IMG/VR virus record: IMGVR_UViG_3300042473_000729 | Coordinates: 1-24,246 of that record | Source: a virus | Strand: one strand, 5' to 3' | DNA length: 24,246 nt | Shown here: piece by piece, positions 12,603 through 22,190 of the stretch | Layout of the letters: each line of letters opens with the position of its first letter | Position numbering within the stretch: the stretch's first letter is position 1 | Position numbers and translations under genes: made by a program | Notes under the pieces: generated by a model | The model's input: the letters and a program-made list of their open reading frames with translations, nothing else | Database searches by the model: none | Told to the model about the DNA's origin: nothing

Positions 12603-14936
12603 ATGGCTAATGATAATGATATAATTGCAAAGCTAAAAGTTGAGGGACTTTCTCAATTTAAAGTTGAAATGTCGCAAAGCTCTAAAGCGGTTGATAGTAC
12701 AACGGTTTCTATTAATAAAATGGAAAAGGCTATCACTGAAGCCACAGACCCAAAAGACGTACAAAGACTTACAAAAGAATTAGAGGCTGTAAAGATTGCA
12801 AGTGAAGCGGGTGCTACTGCATTTGAAAGTTCTAAGGCTAAATTAAGAGCCTACAAAGAAGAGGCAACAGGACTTGCAGTTGTATTAGCTACTTTAAAAA
12901 GTGAGGGTAAACAAAATACACAAACTTTTAAAGACATTGAAAAACAGTTTGAAGCTACAAAGCGAAAAGCGGGTGACTTATCCGACCAAATAGGTGATAT
13001 TAATCAGGAAATTAAAGCATTAGGTAGTGATACACGTGGAATAGATAACGTGGTGCGTGGTGCTACTTTAATGGCTAATGGCTTTCAATTGGTAACAGGT
13101 GTTCAGGCTTTATTAGGAAAAGAAAACAAGGCTTTATCTGAAGGGTTGTTAAAGCTAAACGGAATAATGGCAGTTACTCAATCTATTCAACAAATAGGTA
13201 ATGAGTTGACACGTGAGGATTCAATCGTAAAACAAGCTGCAACAAAGGCAACAGCATTATATAATATGGTTGTCGGTCAAAGTACAGGCGTTATGAAAGT
13301 TTTTAAAATAGCTTTAGCATCAACAGGTATAGGATTATTGGTTATTGCTATTGGTACTTTAGTAGCTAACTTTGATAAGTTAAAGTCTTTTGCAGTTCAA
13401 TTATTTCCGACATTAAATGGCTTAGGTGACAGGTTCACAAAGTTAAAAGATAACGTTATTTCCTTTGTTAAGAACGGAATAGGAAATTTATTAAATTCAT
13501 TCATAGACACCTACAATGAGAGTCTAACACTTAGAACGGTTATTGTGGGAATTGGAGTATCATTTAAGACATTAGCACAATTAGTAATAGTAAACGGAAA
13601 AGCAATATTTACAATATTCAGTTCAATAGGTCAGGCTATATTACACCCTACAAAAGCACTAAGCATATTAAAAAGCGGATTAGGAAAGATATTTGATAAC
13701 TACAAAGAGTTTGGCGGAACGGTTGTAAAGAACATAAAAGACGGTGCTGAAATTGCAGTTAAAAGCCGTTTAAATAGAATTGACATATCTAAATTAGTAG
13801 ATGAAGAAAAAACAAAAGAATCTGGTACTAAAATAGCAAAAGAAATAAAAAGTAAGGCAGAAACTGAATTGCAAAACAATCCTGTAACTTTAAATGTAGA
13901 GTTAGGAGTTACAAATGGATTTGATGTATTAGATGCTAAAATAAAAGAAACACAGGAATTATTAGAGTCTTTATATACAGGTGAATTAGCAAGTGGTGGT
14001 AATCCAAACGAGAATCCACAAATACTATACCTTTTAGACCAACTTAAAAAACTTAAATTAGAACTTGAAACTACTAAAGCGGATTTTGATGCATTGGTTA
14101 ATCCATCAAGAGCAACGCCAAACGTACCAAAAATAGCTGGTGGCGGAAAGTCTAAAAGTCAACCTTCATTTTGGGATACCTATTTTGGAGATAAAGCAAC
14201 GCAATTAAGCAGAGCGGAAGGTGCAAAGAAAATAATAGAAGATATAAATTCTTATGGAGTTCAAATTTCAAATATTGCAGAACAAGCAATACAAATAAGA
14301 GCAAGTAATGAGTTAACAGCATTAGAAGAAAAAAGAGATAAGGGTATTATTACAGAAAAAGAATATGAAAAGAAATCAGCAGAAATTAAAAATGAAGCTG
14401 CAAGGAAAAAACGTGCAATTGATATTGCTAATGCAACGGCTCAAATACCTGTTGCGGTGTTGTCGGCTTACATTGCAGGTATGCAAATTGGCGGTGTAGC
14501 AGCACCAATTGTTGCTGGTGTATTAGCAGGTGTTGCGGGTGCGTTTGGTATTGCACAGGTAGCATTAATTGCAGCAGCACCACTTCCCAAATTTAGGGAA
14601 GGTGGGTCGGTAGCTAAACGTTTAGGATTAATCAAAGGCGCAAAGCATGAACAAGGCGGTGTACCTATTGAGGTTGAAGGTGATGAATTTGTGGTAAAAT
14701 CACAGGCTACAAAGAAATACGGTGTAAAAATGTTAGATGATATTAACAATTTACGATTTAATCCTATTCTAAGCGCAAATAAGAAACTTAAAACACAAAG
14801 CAATGATTTACGTTTATACGAAAATTTAGCTACCATATCAAGCTATTTAAAACAAGGTTATAAAGTAGATGCAAACGGCAATCAGATACTAAAAGAAATT
14901 AGCAATAAGTTAAATAATAAGTCAATTTATGTTTAG
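12603..14936 (+). CDS. Tail tape measure protein
   Basis: The 777-residue protein sets tail length and is ejected with the DNA. Residues 30-145 are helical with heptad character (EKQFEATKRKAGDLSDQIGD, EIKALGSD). Residues 234-256 (FKIALASTGIGLLVIAIGTL) form a hydrophobic membrane-type segment, and 612-665 is a Gly/Ala-rich hydrophobic stretch (VAAPIVAGVLAGVAGAFGIA). The C-terminal motif KHEQGGVPIEVEGDEFVVKS (about 679-698) is a sequence I associate with tape measures of Bacteroidota phages. It is shorter than many tape measures, implying a modest tail length. It overlaps the next tail gene by 8 bases. Confidence 0.9.
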   Translation: MANDNDIIAKLKVEGLSQFKVEMSQSSKAVDSTTVSINKMEKAITEATDPKDVQRLTKELEAVKIASEAGATAFESSKAKLRAYKEEATGLAVVLATLKSEGKQNTQTFKDIEKQFEATKRKAGDLSDQIGDINQEIKALGSDTRGIDNVVRGATLMANGFQLVTGVQALLGKENKALSEGLLKLNGIMAVTQSIQQIGNELTREDSIVKQAATKATALYNMVVGQSTGVMKVFKIALASTGIGLLVIAIGTLVANFDKLKSFAVQLFPTLNGLGDRFTKLKDNVISFVKNGIGNLLNSFIDTYNESLTLRTVIVGIGVSFKTLAQLVIVNGKAIFTIFSSIGQAILHPTKALSILKSGLGKIFDNYKEFGGTVVKNIKDGAEIAVKSRLNRIDISKLVDEEKTKESGTKIAKEIKSKAETELQNNPVTLNVELGVTNGFDVLDAKIKETQELLESLYTGELASGGNPNENPQILYLLDQLKKLKLELETTKADFDALVNPSRATPNVPKIAGGGKSKSQPSFWDTYFGDKATQLSRAEGAKKIIEDINSYGVQISNIAEQAIQIRASNELTALEEKRDKGIITEKEYEKKSAEIKNEAARKKRAIDIANATAQIPVAVLSAYIAGMQIGGVAAPIVAGVLAGVAGAFGIAQVALIAAAPLPKFREGGSVAKRLGLIKGAKHEQGGVPIEVEGDEFVVKSQATKKYGVKMLDDINNLRFNPILSANKKLKTQSNDLRLYENLATISSYLKQGYKVDANGNQILKEISNKLNNKSIYV

Positions 14937-16890
14937 GGTGTATTTCGATGGAATAGAGCAAAACGAAAAAGACATCATAAATATTAATGATGTTGCACAG
15001 TTTAGTATAATTCGTGAAGATGGGTTTAGTTCAGATGAACAAATACTAAGAGATAAAACCGAAATGGATTTACAATTTTGTGGCGGTGCTTATAGTTACA
15101 TTTGCAACAAGATAGCTACAGATAGATGTAATGAAATTGAATTTAGGATTGAAGATGATGAAACAGGATTGTTTTACAATGGAGTTATTCCTGTGACATT
15201 ATGCGAATTAGACTTAAGTAAAAACATAGGCAAAACAAAAATAAAAGATAACTCGTTTAGTGCCTTTATTCGTGACTATTTGGATGTTGATGTTTTTTTA
15301 GGTGCAACAAAAACAATAGGATGTAATGAATTGCCATTAAGCAGAAAAGATTTTATATTTAACAAAGTACACAATACTAATTTACAGGCTGATGAAATAA
15401 CCATTTTTGCTTTTGATGTATTGGATGTATTTAATCAAATGATAGGTTATTTTACAAACAATGAAATGTATGTAGTATCAAACTATCTTACATCAAACAA
15501 GTATGCAATTACAACAGGATTTAATATGCATAACTTTGCATTTAGTGAAAGAGATTTATACCCTGAATTAACAATGCAAGACTTATTTGCCGAATTACGA
15601 AAGAAGTTGAATATATTTATAGGTATTGAATACGATGTGGCAAACAGACCGTATTTAAGAATTGAACAGTTACCTTATTTCTTTTCAAATACCATTCCGC
15701 TATTTAATATTAATGAGATTCCGCAAGGTGCTATACAGACTTATGACATAGAACGTGACTTTAATTTAATAAGCATTGGTAGTAATACATTTGAAACTGA
15801 AGACCCAGCTAATGAGTTTTATAACGAGAATAGACAAGACGGATGGATAGACAGTAAGTACACATCTTGCGGAACTTGCACAGGCAGAAAGGATAATAAC
15901 TTAGATTTGGTAAGTGATTACATTATTTCAAGTAATGTTATTTATGAAGCTATAAATGCAGGTGGGGTTGACTATACAAATGACGATGCTATATTTTTGT
16001 TTAATTACGAGGTTTCAGGTGTTAGCAATGTTGTAAAAAGAGATTTAATAGATACTGAATATGTTTATAATATTAGTTTAATTAATTCAAGTGTATTGCA
16101 GAATTTTATTAACTATTTTGCAAATTGTATAGCGGTAAGTAGATATCCCGCAAATGGTTTCTTAATTCAAAAAACAGAAAAATTAATTAGTAAAATACTT
16201 GGAACACCTATTGAATTTGATGTTATTGTTTATGATGATAGTATTGTAACTGATTATTATAGCGGAACACCGAGTTATAATCTACCGCCTAATATAATGT
16301 TTCCAGTAACTGGTGTACCAAGTAGTGACCCTATAAGATATTTTAAATCACCTGTAACTGGTGATTATAATTTACGTGCTGCTGTAAATAAAATATTTAG
16401 TAATGGTACAGTTACTACTGCTGATGCACAAATACAGATAATAATATATACAGATGATACATTTACAACTATTTCAACATACTTTGAGAAAACAATTACA
16501 TCAACAGATGGATTTTTTACACCACAATCATTAGAAATTGAAACAGGTGTTATAACAATTAATGCAGGTGAATGTGCTATAGTTGCACTTTATTTAACTA
16601 CAACACCAATAGGTATGTTATTATATGGTTATATAGCATCTGAAATTTCTTTTGAAATGTTAACAGATGGAAATTGTGTAAGTATAAACGAAAATAACCA
16701 AGATAGTAAGCCGTTTGTTTTAGACTTTGAATATCCTTTATGTTTCTCCGATTACCAAACGGCAAAAGAAAATAAAAACGGTTACATAGATATTACAGGT
16801 AAAAGATATTGGATAAGAGAATTAACGTACAGACATAACAGATTGTCGAATTTAAAACTAATGGGTAACTATTCGCTTTGCGGATGCTAA
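14929..16890 (+). CDS. Tail protein (probable distal tail/baseplate component)
   Basis: The 653-residue protein starts inside the tape measure stop region (8-base overlap). It begins MFRVYFDGIEQNEKDIININ and is dominated by beta structure with helices around 160-230 (DVLDVFNQMIGYF, ELTMQDLFAELRKKLNIFI). A SCGTCTG motif in the middle and CSDYQ/CGC at the end supply cysteines that might bind metal. The end (KRYWIRELTYRHNRLSNLKL) is a typical phage structural ending. In siphophage order the genes right after the tape measure encode the distal tail and tail-tip parts, which is the reason for this call; no family is recognised. Confidence 0.7.
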   Translation: MFRVYFDGIEQNEKDIININDVAQFSIIREDGFSSDEQILRDKTEMDLQFCGGAYSYICNKIATDRCNEIEFRIEDDETGLFYNGVIPVTLCELDLSKNIGKTKIKDNSFSAFIRDYLDVDVFLGATKTIGCNELPLSRKDFIFNKVHNTNLQADEITIFAFDVLDVFNQMIGYFTNNEMYVVSNYLTSNKYAITTGFNMHNFAFSERDLYPELTMQDLFAELRKKLNIFIGIEYDVANRPYLRIEQLPYFFSNTIPLFNINEIPQGAIQTYDIERDFNLISIGSNTFETEDPANEFYNENRQDGWIDSKYTSCGTCTGRKDNNLDLVSDYIISSNVIYEAINAGGVDYTNDDAIFLFNYEVSGVSNVVKRDLIDTEYVYNISLINSSVLQNFINYFANCIAVSRYPANGFLIQKTEKLISKILGTPIEFDVIVYDDSIVTDYYSGTPSYNLPPNIMFPVTGVPSSDPIRYFKSPVTGDYNLRAAVNKIFSNGTVTTADAQIQIIIYTDDTFTTISTYFEKTITSTDGFFTPQSLEIETGVITINAGECAIVALYLTTTPIGMLLYGYIASEISFEMLTDGNCVSINENNQDSKPFVLDFEYPLCFSDYQTAKENKNGYIDITGKRYWIRELTYRHNRLSNLKLMGNYSLCGC

Positions 16891-16900
16891 ATAAAAAGAT

Positions 16901-18397
16901 ATGAGATTTCCTAAGTACCAATGGATGCAAGGTGAACCTGAAAATGATGGTTGCGGTTTCTGTGATGTGTTGTATAAAACACAGAATGCAGAGGGTGCAA
17001 GTGGCAATTCATTTCAGGTAATATTAGACACTACAAACATTGTAGATAATACATTCGATACAAATCCGTTTGATTTAATTACAAGTACAGATTTGGAGTT
17101 TGATTTGGAACAAGCACCAATAGGAAATCAATTTCAATTATACATTAACGCAAATGTTTATGTAATAACATGGGCGGTTGATGTTGTACCGAGTACAGGT
17201 TTTGATTATGTGCAAGTAGATAACGTTTATTTTGTTAAGGTTCAATTGGCAGGTACGGACTTAGATTCAAGATTGAACTTTAGACAGATGCTAATTGATT
17301 TAGTTGACGTAAACGAGGGAACAACATCAAGTTTAACAAGTACAACATTTACTATTGCAAATATGCCAACAGGCTCATACTTAAATAACTTTGCTTTTGT
17401 AGATTCAATAAACACGGTAACACCATCAACTAATATAGGTAAATACTTTTATTGGAACGAAAACGCTATTAACTATTATCACTTCTTGTCAGCAGGTACA
17501 GATATAATATTTCAGTTTGAAGAAACACTAAACAACGCACAATTAACACTTTTAAAGTTTTATTACAATTCTGTTAGTTCTACATTTGGATTGACAATTA
17601 CAATAGATAACGGTATAGATACGCCAACAGTTTACACGCCAACAGTAGGATTAGGTGGTATTATAGAGATTGAATACACACCGACATTAACAGGAACGCA
17701 CACAATAGAATTATTATTAGCAGACCCTGAAGATATAGAAAGCGGTTTTAGTTTAGAAAGATTTACCGCCGATGAACTTATTGAGGTTGTTTCTTTAGAT
17801 GTTGAGGATTGCAACGGTAACATAACACCGTTCGATTATAACTATGTTTACTATACAGACATTAGAAATGATAACGTTATTTTGTTTGATTTGGCAGACC
17901 AATACCCAGATGTGTTTAGGTTTATTATTACCGATTCGGATGATAATACACTTACTTCACGTTGGTATAAAGTAGGTGACAAAGACGATTGTATAAACGG
18001 TAAGTTATATTCAGTTAAATGGACTAACACTTGTAATTTAGGTGAAATAGACTATTCAGGATTGCCATTTACAAACGAATTACTTTTAAGTGGTGTATTG
18101 ATTAAAAGCCAAAACGAGTTATTAGATAACGTGGAAAATGTAACGGCTTCAGGAAAGAAAGTTAGTATCTATAAAAACACACAGTCTTTATATGAATTTA
18201 GATTGCATCCTTATTTATCAGATACATTTGAAACTATATTAGAGAGTATATTTATGCATGATAACGTAACTATTAACGCTGTAGGATATAACGCAACCGA
18301 TACGCTACAAACTTCTGAATTAGATTTACAAGTATATACAGGCAGAGTAGATTTATATAAAGATGGAACTAACTTAATATCTAAGAATTGTTGCTAA
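16901..18397 (+). CDS. Large tail/tip or receptor-binding structural protein
   Basis: The 498-residue protein begins MRFPKYQWMQGEPENDGCGF and is acidic, Thr/Asn-rich and almost all beta, with repeated strands such as TLTGTHTIELLLADP and FRFIITDSDDNTLTSRWYK. Such composition is common in tail fibres, tip proteins and adhesins. There is a CGFC motif near the start and a CC at the end (ISKNCC). It begins 10 bases after the previous gene and ends in a 17-base tail-to-tail overlap with the only minus-strand gene. A receptor-binding role is inferred from position and composition and has no motif support. Confidence 0.6.
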   Translation: MRFPKYQWMQGEPENDGCGFCDVLYKTQNAEGASGNSFQVILDTTNIVDNTFDTNPFDLITSTDLEFDLEQAPIGNQFQLYINANVYVITWAVDVVPSTGFDYVQVDNVYFVKVQLAGTDLDSRLNFRQMLIDLVDVNEGTTSSLTSTTFTIANMPTGSYLNNFAFVDSINTVTPSTNIGKYFYWNENAINYYHFLSAGTDIIFQFEETLNNAQLTLLKFYYNSVSSTFGLTITIDNGIDTPTVYTPTVGLGGIIEIEYTPTLTGTHTIELLLADPEDIESGFSLERFTADELIEVVSLDVEDCNGNITPFDYNYVYYTDIRNDNVILFDLADQYPDVFRFIITDSDDNTLTSRWYKVGDKDDCINGKLYSVKWTNTCNLGEIDYSGLPFTNELLLSGVLIKSQNELLDNVENVTASGKKVSIYKNTQSLYEFRLHPYLSDTFETILESIFMHDNVTINAVGYNATDTLQTSELDLQVYTGRVDLYKDGTNLISKNCC

Positions 18398-18737
18398 GTA
18401 TCATTTTAATCATTTGCAATCTTTGAATTAAAGCATCTTTCTTTTCTTTACAAGCCATTACTTTAACTAACTTTGTAGGATATACGTTATTTCGATATAT
18501 CCATATATTTTTAAATAGCGTTTCTTTCTTTAAAAAAGGACAGAAACAAATATCATAATAAACTCCGTTATCGTGTCCGTAAATCATTACTATAATGCTA
18601 TCTATTTCATTTACAATATCTGAATACATTATACGCTTACCTTTTACAGACTTTCTTATGTAATTTACATTAAATCCAAGTTTAGAAAGTGAATGTCTTT
18701 TTTCTTTATTAGCTTCTGAAAATAATATAAAATTCAT
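18381..18737 (-). CDS. Minus-strand orphan protein (118 aa), probable moron
   Basis: The only convincing gene on the minus strand encodes 118 residues starting MNFILFSEANKEKRHSLSKL, with strands and helices (IVNEIDSIIVMIYGHDNGVY, DICFCPFLKKETLFKNIWIY) and a basic C-terminus (KKDALIQRLQMIKMI). It has its own good promoter (18752-18782) 14 bases upstream of its ATG and overlaps the stop of the + strand tail gene by 17 bases. Its orientation against all neighbours, its own promoter and its location between tail and head modules are marks of a moron, an accessory gene expressed apart from the lytic operon. The family is not recognised; defence, immunity or host fitness are only possibilities. Confidence 0.7.
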   Translation of the reverse strand: MNFILFSEANKEKRHSLSKLGFNVNYIRKSVKGKRIMYSDIVNEIDSIIVMIYGHDNGVYYDICFCPFLKKETLFKNIWIYRNNVYPTKLVKVMACKEKKDALIQRLQMIKMILSNNS

Positions 18738-18751
18738 AAATAAAGTTTAAG

Positions 18752-18782
18752 TAAAGATAGTACTTTTGATTAATAAATCAAA
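18752..18782 (-). promoter_or_regulatory. Promoter for the minus-strand orphan gene
   Basis: Read on the minus strand, TTTG (18782-18779) is followed after 19 bases by TATCTTTA (18759-18752), one base off TAnnTTTG with ideal spacing. It lies 14 bases before the ATG at 18737. Confidence 0.6.
18761..18768 (+). promoter_or_regulatory. Possible -7 element TACTTTTG facing the 68-aa gene
   Basis: TACTTTTG matches TAnnTTTG and lies 17 bases before ATG 18786, inside the opposing promoter. No TTG is at -33. If both work, the two overlap and would compete. Confidence 0.4.
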
Positions 18783-18785
18783 TAA

Positions 18786-18992
18786 ATGTATAGTATTGAT
18801 TTCGAAGTAAACGGCAAAATCTTAAAAAAAACAGCCAAAACAGAAAAAGAAGTAAGACGATTAGTTTACGTTTATACTTTAGGTAGCCAACAAGAAAAAA
18901 ATACTTTAATAAGCGAAATCGTGTCAAAAAAAGACATAGAAAATATTGAAAAATTAATCAAAGCTAAAAAAGAAAAACATGTCAATTTGTAA
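18786..18992 (+). CDS. Small charged protein of unknown function (68 aa)
   Basis: The 68-residue protein MYSIDFEVNGKILKKTAKTE and following has a beta hairpin start and a helical, Lys/Glu-rich remainder (ENIEKLIKAKKEKHVNL). It diverges from the minus-strand orphan and overlaps the next + strand gene by 14 bases. Its helical part looks like a small coiled coil. It may belong to the same insert as the minus-strand gene or to the head-tail operon. No family is recognised. Confidence 0.55.
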   Translation: MYSIDFEVNGKILKKTAKTEKEVRRLVYVYTLGSQQEKNTLISEIVSKKDIENIEKLIKAKKEKHVNL

Positions 18993-19587
18993 ACCAAACT
19001 GCGTAACAGGACTGCCAAATTTTGGCGCAATAAATGACTGTGATTTACAGGCTTCATTCTCGAGTGGTGAGATTGCAAGTGTAATTTTCACTAAATGTAA
19101 TCTTGATATTGACGATGTTGATGACCCTACTGAATGGGAAACAAACATTATCAATGCTGACGTTACAATACCTTTTGCTGGTAATGGAAAAATAGATGAA
19201 CAAACTGAAAGCGGTGAATATAGAGTGGGATGTCAAACGGTATCTTCTATCTGTAAAAAACCTTTTGAGTTTATTTCGCCAGTTGTAGATACGGCTACAC
19301 AAACGGAATGGGATTTATACAACCAAATTCAAAAACAGCGTTTAGGATTGCAAGTATCTTTTTTAACGTGTGATGGTATCTTATTAATTGACCCTGACTG
19401 GACTACAGGTAACACAATCGGCTTACCTTTGTCAATGCTTAAAATCTCACAGATATTTAGCGGAGAAACGGATGGTAAAATGACATACAAGATTAACGGT
19501 GAAATTACAGAGTGCCGTTCATTAAAACGTGTAAAGTTATCACAGGATACAATTGACATTCTTACTGAAGCAAACGCAGGTTCTTAA
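18979..19587 (+). CDS. Virion-associated protein of unknown role, between tail and portal genes
   Basis: The 202-residue protein starts MSICKPNCVTGLPNFGAIND and is mostly beta, with cysteines in the first half (CKPNC, CDLQ, KCNLD, GCQTV, ICKKP). The second half (LLIDPDWTTGNTIGLPLSML, SQIFSGETDGKMTYKINGEI) reads like a phage virion beta-sandwich. Its position ahead of the portal gene and after the tail genes would fit a tail-tube, tail-completion or neck protein. I do not recognise a family. It overlaps the preceding small gene by 14 bases. Confidence 0.6.
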   Translation: MSICKPNCVTGLPNFGAINDCDLQASFSSGEIASVIFTKCNLDIDDVDDPTEWETNIINADVTIPFAGNGKIDEQTESGEYRVGCQTVSSICKKPFEFISPVVDTATQTEWDLYNQIQKQRLGLQVSFLTCDGILLIDPDWTTGNTIGLPLSMLKISQIFSGETDGKMTYKINGEITECRSLKRVKLSQDTIDILTEANAGS

Positions 19588-19609
19588 TCCAAACGATAAC
19601 GGTTAGTGA

Positions 19610-21265
19610 ATGCACAATTACACAAACAGGTTAAGCAGTCTATCAAAATGGAGAAATCCTGTAAATGATATAAAAGACCCTTTAAAACAAAGGTGGGCGG
19701 AGATAGTACAAACTATGTCCACTCACATGGAGGGTGTATGTCCTTTGCATATTTACGTTAACAGAAGACCAATTGAAAGCCAAAATACGTATGCAATTGA
19801 GTACAGGGTTAACAACTACCAACCACTTACTAAAAGTGCATTTGATAGAGCCATAAACGGTATTATAGAGAATTGTCAATCAGCAGACGTACAGATAAAA
19901 GCACCTGACTTAATTTTAAATGGTGACTTTAAAATACACGACAAAGACATTTTCTACTTTGCACAAAGCGATTTAGTTCGTATTCGTGAAACGGATTCTA
20001 ATGCCGTTATTGTCGTATTTCCAAAGATAGAAGAAATTGACAGCGATAATGTTTCTATTGTAGGAATTGAAATACTTTTAGTAAAAAGTAAAGACATTGA
20101 AGAAATATATGGTAATGAAATTGAATTTGTAGCGGGTAAAACTGACAAAGGACATAAAATTTATTATAAAGTAAAAGAAGGTCAATACTCGTTTAAATAT
20201 CCTGACGACAAAGGAAAGTATACCGAATATCCTATTGTAAAGTTAGCAGATAGAAAGCCTTATGTTTACATTAGTGAAAACGTTGTTTATGAAGGTGATT
20301 ATAAATTAAGGCTACCGTATCTGTTTGGTGCTGCTGCGTGGGGAGATAAGTTCTACGGTCAAGAATCCGACTTTAGCGTACAGGCAACACGTTACACTTA
20401 TTTAAAGGAAATAAGAGCAAAAGAAAAATGCGATGAAATAGGCTATATTTTTAGAGATGGTAAGCATATTGATTCTGCTACAGGTAATATTTGTGGCAAG
20501 TGTAACGGCTCGGGATTTGTAAAAGATGATTCACCTTTAGGAACTATTTACGTTGATTATTCAAAACTAAATGGAGAGGAAAGAGCATTTCCGCAAGTTA
20601 TTCAATGGGCAGAACCACCACAGGCAGCGTTAACTTCATCTAAAGAAATAACAGATACTTATTTTGATAGAATGACAGAATCTTTAGGGTTGATTAAACA
20701 AAACAATACAAATCAATCGGCTGTTAGTAAAGAGTATGACTATAAACAACAGATAAGTACAATTTATAAGATATTCTCGGATAACGTGCGAGTTGCTACG
20801 TCTGTTTACAGAATGATAGAATACTTTTTAGCAGATGAAAACGAACAAACAACTGAAGTATATTTAGTTGGTGAAATCGGAAAAAGTACGGTTAGTGACT
20901 TGTTAGAAAAATTAACCGAAGCAAAAAAGAATAATTCACCAGCTTCTATAATTACGTCATTTTTAGACCAAATATATCAAAAGACATTACCTCAAGATAT
21001 ATCTGATTTGGTTATTAAAATAGCTAAAGCATACGATAAGCTATATATTTATGGTAGCAACGAGGTTGTACAGGCTAAAGCACAATTTGGCAACTCATTA
21101 ACTGAAAAAGATATTATAGTTCATAATACTATAATTGATGTATTGACAACTTACTTAAAGGAAAATGGATTACAAGAGGATGCAACTATAATTAGTTACT
21201 TAGATACTTACTACGCAAAATATAACACAGTTATACAGACAGCAACTTCATTAGGATTGTTATGA
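19610..21265 (+). CDS. Portal protein (putative)
   Basis: The 551-residue protein has the size and neighbours of a portal: it ends overlapping the MuF-like gene by ATGA, followed by scaffold and capsid candidates. The helical C-terminal half (IYKIFSDNVRVATSVYRMIE, SDLLEKLTEAKKNNSPASII) resembles portal stem and crown helices, and ITDTYFDRMTESLGL is like the segment before the portal stem. An unusual feature is a cysteine cluster, Cys274, Cys295 and Cys298 (ICGKCNGSGFV), which resembles half of a zinc ribbon or DnaJ-type CxxCxGxG motif. Portals form a dodecameric DNA gate at one capsid vertex. The identity is by position and fold pattern, not by a clear portal motif. Confidence 0.7.
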   Translation: MHNYTNRLSSLSKWRNPVNDIKDPLKQRWAEIVQTMSTHMEGVCPLHIYVNRRPIESQNTYAIEYRVNNYQPLTKSAFDRAINGIIENCQSADVQIKAPDLILNGDFKIHDKDIFYFAQSDLVRIRETDSNAVIVVFPKIEEIDSDNVSIVGIEILLVKSKDIEEIYGNEIEFVAGKTDKGHKIYYKVKEGQYSFKYPDDKGKYTEYPIVKLADRKPYVYISENVVYEGDYKLRLPYLFGAAAWGDKFYGQESDFSVQATRYTYLKEIRAKEKCDEIGYIFRDGKHIDSATGNICGKCNGSGFVKDDSPLGTIYVDYSKLNGEERAFPQVIQWAEPPQAALTSSKEITDTYFDRMTESLGLIKQNNTNQSAVSKEYDYKQQISTIYKIFSDNVRVATSVYRMIEYFLADENEQTTEVYLVGEIGKSTVSDLLEKLTEAKKNNSPASIITSFLDQIYQKTLPQDISDLVIKIAKAYDKLYIYGSNEVVQAKAQFGNSLTEKDIIVHNTIIDVLTTYLKENGLQEDATIISYLDTYYAKYNTVIQTATSLGLL

Positions 21266-22131
21266 AGCCTTCAGAAATTATAGACAAAGGTGATACTATA
21301 CTATATAGTATTAACGATTTAGATAAACGTATGTATAAGCGTTTAGTTAAGTTTTTAGCTAATAACTCATTAGGTGGCAAGGTTAATATTACAAACGAAG
21401 ACTTAGCGCAAATAGAAGATATTATATACGACGAAGTAAAGAGTTCAGAATATGAAGAAAACATAGCTAAGTATTTAATGTTGCTGAATAAATTAGAGGA
21501 TTCAATAAGTCAACAGCAGTTTGATATAAATAGAATAAAAGCGCAAAACATTAAAGACTTATGGAATGGCGATATTTTGAAAACTAAGTTAAGAGATAAG
21601 ATAGTTTATGATTTAGGAGCAAATGGTATTAAAGACTATTTTGTAAAAGGAATTGCAGAGGTTGTACGTGAAGCTAATTACTTTAATCTTACTATTGACG
21701 ATGCTATTGATAGGCTTGGAAAGGTTCTAATAGATGATGAATATACTAATAGATATTTACAGCAAACGTCAAGAGATGCGCTTAGTCAATATCAGGGTGC
21801 TATTAATGACGCAGTGCGTGTTGCTTATGAATTCAAAGATATTATTTATGTAGGAAACACAATTGAGAATACACGCCCTATTTGCGCTCATTTAAGAGAC
21901 ACGTTAAAAGGTAGAATTACAGGTGAGCAACTTAAACAGACATTAGCTGAATACTGCCCTAATGGAATACCAAGTAAAAAGAAGATAACATATACAACGG
22001 TAAAAGGCGATGAACACACAGCAAGTAAAGGAAGCGGAATGATTGAGGGAACGAGATACGATAATTTTGCACAGTTAAGAGGTGGTTACGGTTGTAGGCA
22101 TGAGGCTATTTGGGTACGTGCTAAAAAATAA
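21262..22131 (+). CDS. MuF-like head morphogenesis protein
   Basis: The 289-residue protein is helical in residues 1-160. The C-terminal part carries the MuF signature: SRDALSQYQGAINDAVRVAY, then GNTIENTRPICAHLRD (198-213, Cys208) and QLRGGYGCRHEAIWV (271-285, Cys278, His280), the pattern of C-x-H and GGYGCRH residues that define the domain. MuF proteins are minor head proteins injected or needed for capsid assembly and sit next to the portal gene, as here (ATGA overlap). It confirms the head-module assignment of the flanking genes. Confidence 0.9.
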   Translation: MKPSEIIDKGDTILYSINDLDKRMYKRLVKFLANNSLGGKVNITNEDLAQIEDIIYDEVKSSEYEENIAKYLMLLNKLEDSISQQQFDINRIKAQNIKDLWNGDILKTKLRDKIVYDLGANGIKDYFVKGIAEVVREANYFNLTIDDAIDRLGKVLIDDEYTNRYLQQTSRDALSQYQGAINDAVRVAYEFKDIIYVGNTIENTRPICAHLRDTLKGRITGEQLKQTLAEYCPNGIPSKKKITYTTVKGDEHTASKGSGMIEGTRYDNFAQLRGGYGCRHEAIWVRAKK

Positions 22132-22190
22132 AATACAAAATTCATAAAGAATACATTTCAATTAGATTTAATTTTAATAAAAATATCTCT

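Noticed and set aside
14468-14836. 122-aa minus-strand frame inside the tape measure gene
   Set aside because: Its Pro/Ala-rich content is the complement of the Gly/Ala-rich segment of the tape measure; no promoter or start context.
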